6,995 nucleotides of DNA, from the NCBI GenBank assembly GCA_028064935.1, contig JAPTWT010000332.1:1-6995 (forward strand), in the 5' to 3' direction. The DNA comes from Gammaproteobacteria bacterium. GTDB lineage: Bacteria; Pseudomonadota; Gammaproteobacteria; Acidiferrobacterales; Acidiferrobacteraceae. Every line of letters starts with the position of its first letter. The first letter of the stretch is position 1. The notes under the pieces were generated by a model. The model was not told the DNA's origin. It was given only the letters and a program-made list of their open reading frames with translations, and searched no databases. Shown in pieces: positions 4,680-6,995 of this stretch. A program made the translations under genes and the position numbers.

Positions 4680-6350
4680 CTACAGCAAGGCGGCGCTTTC
4701 GACTTGTGCATCCGAGGCCTGAAATTCTTCTCCATGGGTCGGACTAATGACATAGGCATGTAGGTGTCTCGGCAGTATGTTCTTAACGACACCTGATGCT
4801 CCGGCGTGGGGGCCGGCTACGACCGATAATTGGTCGCCGACGCGAAAGCGCAATTTCGAGAGCGCAGCTTCGTTAAGAGCGTGTTCCCACATAGCCTTTT
4901 TGCTGAGCGTCTCTTGCGCCTGAGCGCCGAGCATCCGATCAGAAAACACATAGGCCTTTCGCAATGGCTCGACGGCTTCCGCAGGTTTACCGGCTTTCAA
5001 CAGACCAGTTCCGACCCGAAAAGAGTCAGTACGGATCTTTTCAAGGGACGCATCATCGAAAGGATAGGTGAACGGCACCCATTCCGACGTGCGCCCTTCG
5101 GGGTTCTTCACCAGAAATTCGTGGTTACGCCAACTGAGTGCGGCCTCAGGTTCGTTATCGTCACTTGAAACCTCCAGGTAGCTCCCAAAGTAGATGTTTG
5201 GGAGCCGCCAGAAGTAATCATCGTTTCCGGCTGGGGGATCGATTTCGCCACAACGGCGCCATGTATAGACGACACCCGGAACGAAATTATCCCCCTTGAA
5301 TATGATGGCTGCCTTGTAGCCGCGATGAAGGCCGTTTTCACTATATGGAACGAGTGACCACGTCACTTCGCGCAGCACGGGCACGACGTTTTGACCGCCC
5401 GCAGCCGCATGATATCCGCGCAGCGCTACCTCGACGGAGTTGTGGAAAGGCACGCGCCCGGGCTGAGGGGGCACCATCGTCCGGCGGATAAAGTCTAGCC
5501 ATGAGATGTCCTTCATTACGGATCGCGCCAGGAGCATGCGTGCTTGATCCAACTGACCTGAAACGGTAGACAGGCGGCCCTGGACCTCGTTTTTCTCTTT
5601 TTCGAGATCAAGGATACGCTCTTTTGTCTTCCCCCTTGTTTTTTCTAGTTCCTCTTCGATTTCGAATAGCCGAGATCGAAGTGCCTCTCGATCTGTCACC
5701 AGCGCGGGATTCAGGCCTGCCGCAATTTTCTCGCGCACTTCTGGGGCTGCTTCGGTAATTTTATCGAGGAAATACTCGGCTGTGTCTGCGGTCTGTTTTT
5801 CGCGCTCTCGAAGGTGGACGTATAGCTGATTTACGAATTCCCGGTTTAAAGACTCCAAAAGAATGGTGACGTTGGCGAAGCGCTCTATCCAAGGCGCGGG
5901 GCTGCGCGTCTTAAACTCGTGCAGCATCTGAAGGGTGGCTTCCTCCAAGCCATCGGGCGCAGACGTCTTGAAGGCATCAGCATTTTTGCGCCAAACTTCG
6001 TAGAATGCCCAAATATCGCTATGGACGAAAAGAAGCAGCCGCTTCCCAGAATCGAGGGCGTGTCTGAGTTCGGCATGTGTTGGTGAAAGGCCACGATACT
6101 GTTCATATGGCCCCCAATCTTCAAAGGGGTGACCATACCGTCTGTCAATCACTCCCACGACAAGGGGGCATGTCTCCAGGACGCGCAGACATGCTGCGTA
6201 GGGCGGCAGACCGTCTTCATGTGGGAAGCCGCCTTCGTCGCTGAGTATGGGCGTAAGCCCAAGATTCTTCAGCCAAGACTGCACTGCAGCACGAAGGTCG
6301 CGCAGCTCGTAGCATGCAGAACTTACGAATACCTGAAGGTTATAACTCAT
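4680..6350 (-). CDS. DUF4062-like / coiled-coil / KOW-like multidomain protein, candidate defence protein
   Basis: This 556-residue protein begins with YNLQVFVSSACYELRDLR, LTPILSDEG and CPLVVGVIDRRYG (residues 3-73), the signature of DUF4062. That is a Rossmann-like, TIR/SLOG-related domain which in bacteria often fronts STAND/NACHT or other signalling and immunity proteins. The Rossmann-like part may run to about 165 (SPTHAELRHALDSGKRLLLFV). Residues about 222-272 are a charged coiled coil (EIEEELEKTRGKTKERIL...). Residues about 300-440 are beta-rich and unrecognised, with many aromatic residues. Residues 446-495 look like a TPR-style helical pair (GLLKAGKPAEAVEPLRKAY). Residues 503-552 (VGDQLSVVAGPHAGASGVVK ... 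EEFQASDAQVE) resemble a KOW/SH3-like barrel as in NusG or ribosomal proteins. No ATPase motif is seen. The start ATG 6350-6348 has only a weak ribosome site. It lies 190 bp downstream of the secretion ATPase gene on the same strand, in the cargo region. The defence role is inferred. Confidence 0.75.
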   Translation of the reverse strand: MSYNLQVFVSSACYELRDLRAAVQSWLKNLGLTPILSDEGGFPHEDGLPPYAACLRVLETCPLVVGVIDRRYGHPFEDWGPYEQYRGLSPTHAELRHALDSGKRLLLFVHSDIWAFYEVWRKNADAFKTSAPDGLEEATLQMLHEFKTRSPAPWIERFANVTILLESLNREFVNQLYVHLREREKQTADTAEYFLDKITEAAPEVREKIAAGLNPALVTDREALRSRLFEIEEELEKTRGKTKERILDLEKEKNEVQGRLSTVSGQLDQARMLLARSVMKDISWLDFIRRTMVPPQPGRVPFHNSVEVALRGYHAAAGGQNVVPVLREVTWSLVPYSENGLHRGYKAAIIFKGDNFVPGVVYTWRRCGEIDPPAGNDDYFWRLPNIYFGSYLEVSSDDNEPEAALSWRNHEFLVKNPEGRTSEWVPFTYPFDDASLEKIRTDSFRVGTGLLKAGKPAEAVEPLRKAYVFSDRMLGAQAQETLSKKAMWEHALNEAALSKLRFRVGDQLSVVAGPHAGASGVVKNILPRHLHAYVISPTHGEEFQASDAQVESAALL

Positions 6351-6540
6351 CGCGGAAGAAACTCTTTGGTAACAGAATCAAGACCTTGGTCCGAGATTGA
6401 TGAGCTATTGTGGCACATTGTTTCGTCGAAGGGCTAGGCGCTCGCTCAGTGACGTAGGAATTATGCGGTTGTTGTATTTCGGAAGATCTTGTTGTTAAGT
6501 GTTGGTGAAACAGGTGTAGTGGCCAGAGGAGTGTTAGGAT

Positions 6541-6995
6541 CTACAGCATCCGCCTCACATTCTGCGTATAGACCGCCTGCTGAATCTGAGCGGTCTCGTG
6601 CCGCTCTATGGCGGAGCGTAATCCCGCATCCTCGGGGCGTACGCGCAGGAGCTGCGTGGAGAGCACCAGGAGGGGTGCCGGGGTCACACCGTGGCGACGG
6701 GAAGTCTCGACCGGTCGGGAGGACAGTGTGAGGTGGACGACGGCCGCCAGGTGCGCGGCAATCTGGGAGGCGGCTCCCTCCGGACCTATTTCATGGGCGG
6801 CCAGGGCCATGAGGCGTTCAATGGCGGTTTCCACGGACTCGGCGTGGATCGTCGTGATGATCGGGCCGCCGATCCCCGCCTGCAAGACCACCGCCGCGGC
6901 CTCGAGGGGGCCGCGAACCTCACCCATGAAGAGCATGTCGGTCGACGAGCGCACTGCATTGCGCGTGTGCCACGCCAGACGCTCCGCGGACGGCA
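6541..6995 (-). CDS. Secretion ATPase of the VirB11/PilT/GspE superfamily, C-terminal part
   Basis: The gene runs off the right edge of the window; about 150 C-terminal residues are visible, ending at TAG 6543-6541. The sequence contains MLFMGEVRGPLEAAAV, matching the Walker B/GE.R segment of type II/IV secretion and type IV pilus ATPases. It continues with IGGPIITTIHAESVETAIER, matching the His box (TIHA.S...AI.RL), which is closest in feel to VirB11, TrbB and CpaF forms. The upstream GTG at 6954-6952 is an internal codon, since the frame stays open to the window edge. Such hexameric cytoplasmic ATPases power pilus assembly or DNA and protein export. In this setting a conjugative type IV secretion system is likely. 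A type IV pilus or a Dot/Icm-like (DotB/TraJ) system cannot be excluded from this fragment. The 190 bp downstream (6351-6540) hold no gene that I can support. Confidence 0.85.
   Translation of the reverse strand, partial: PSAERLAWHTRNAVRSSTDMLFMGEVRGPLEAAAVVLQAGIGGPIITTIHAESVETAIERLMALAAHEIGPEGAASQIAAHLAAVVHLTLSSRPVETSRRHGVTPAPLLVLSTQLLRVRPEDAGLRSAIERHETAQIQQAVYTQNVRRML

Overview
The window looks like one end of an integrative (probably conjugative) element in a GC-rich proteobacterium. The backbone genes are GC-rich, and an AT-richer cargo patch sits between them. The left end holds the 3' half of a proline tRNA with an encoded CCA, lying on the minus strand with no 5' half beside it. This is the scar that tRNA-targeting tyrosine recombinases leave at the far end of an element. 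Its orientation places the element to the right of about position 112 and the host flank at 1-67. The host genus cannot be fixed from sequence alone; an Acidithiobacillus-like genome is only a guess.

Left backbone, plus strand (330-3200): a small AlpA/excisionase-like helix-turn-helix protein near the att-like end; a 388-residue protein of unknown function with a strong ribosome binding site; and, one base after its stop, a compact type IA topoisomerase that keeps all the recognisable catalytic residues. Right backbone, minus strand (6541 to the window end): the C-terminal part of a secretion ATPase of the VirB11/PilT/GspE superfamily, suggesting a type IV secretion or conjugation module that continues to the right. 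The two backbone blocks converge, and the space between them (about 3148-6540) holds cargo.

The cargo has three parts. First, an 878-bp unit (3148-4025) carries a minus-strand HEPN-like gene with its own good promoter. It lies between two direct repeats of about 210 bp that are copies of the topoisomerase 3' end. The upstream copy is in the intact gene. The downstream copy has a 6-bp insertion, a nonsense change and two other substitutions, and is followed by a plausible original stop codon and terminator. Second, there is a frame-broken remnant resembling the start of a DUF6036-type nucleotidyltransferase-like gene (about 4420-4580). Third, a 556-residue minus-strand protein (4680-6350) combines an N-terminal DUF4062-like domain, a coiled coil, a middle domain of unknown type and a C-terminal KOW-like segment.

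The strongest candidates for something undescribed are the HEPN-like cassette that appears to have swapped the end of the topoisomerase gene, and the DUF4062/coiled-coil/KOW protein. Both are plausible anti-phage or element-competition genes by family and position, but their functions are inferred and not shown by the sequence.
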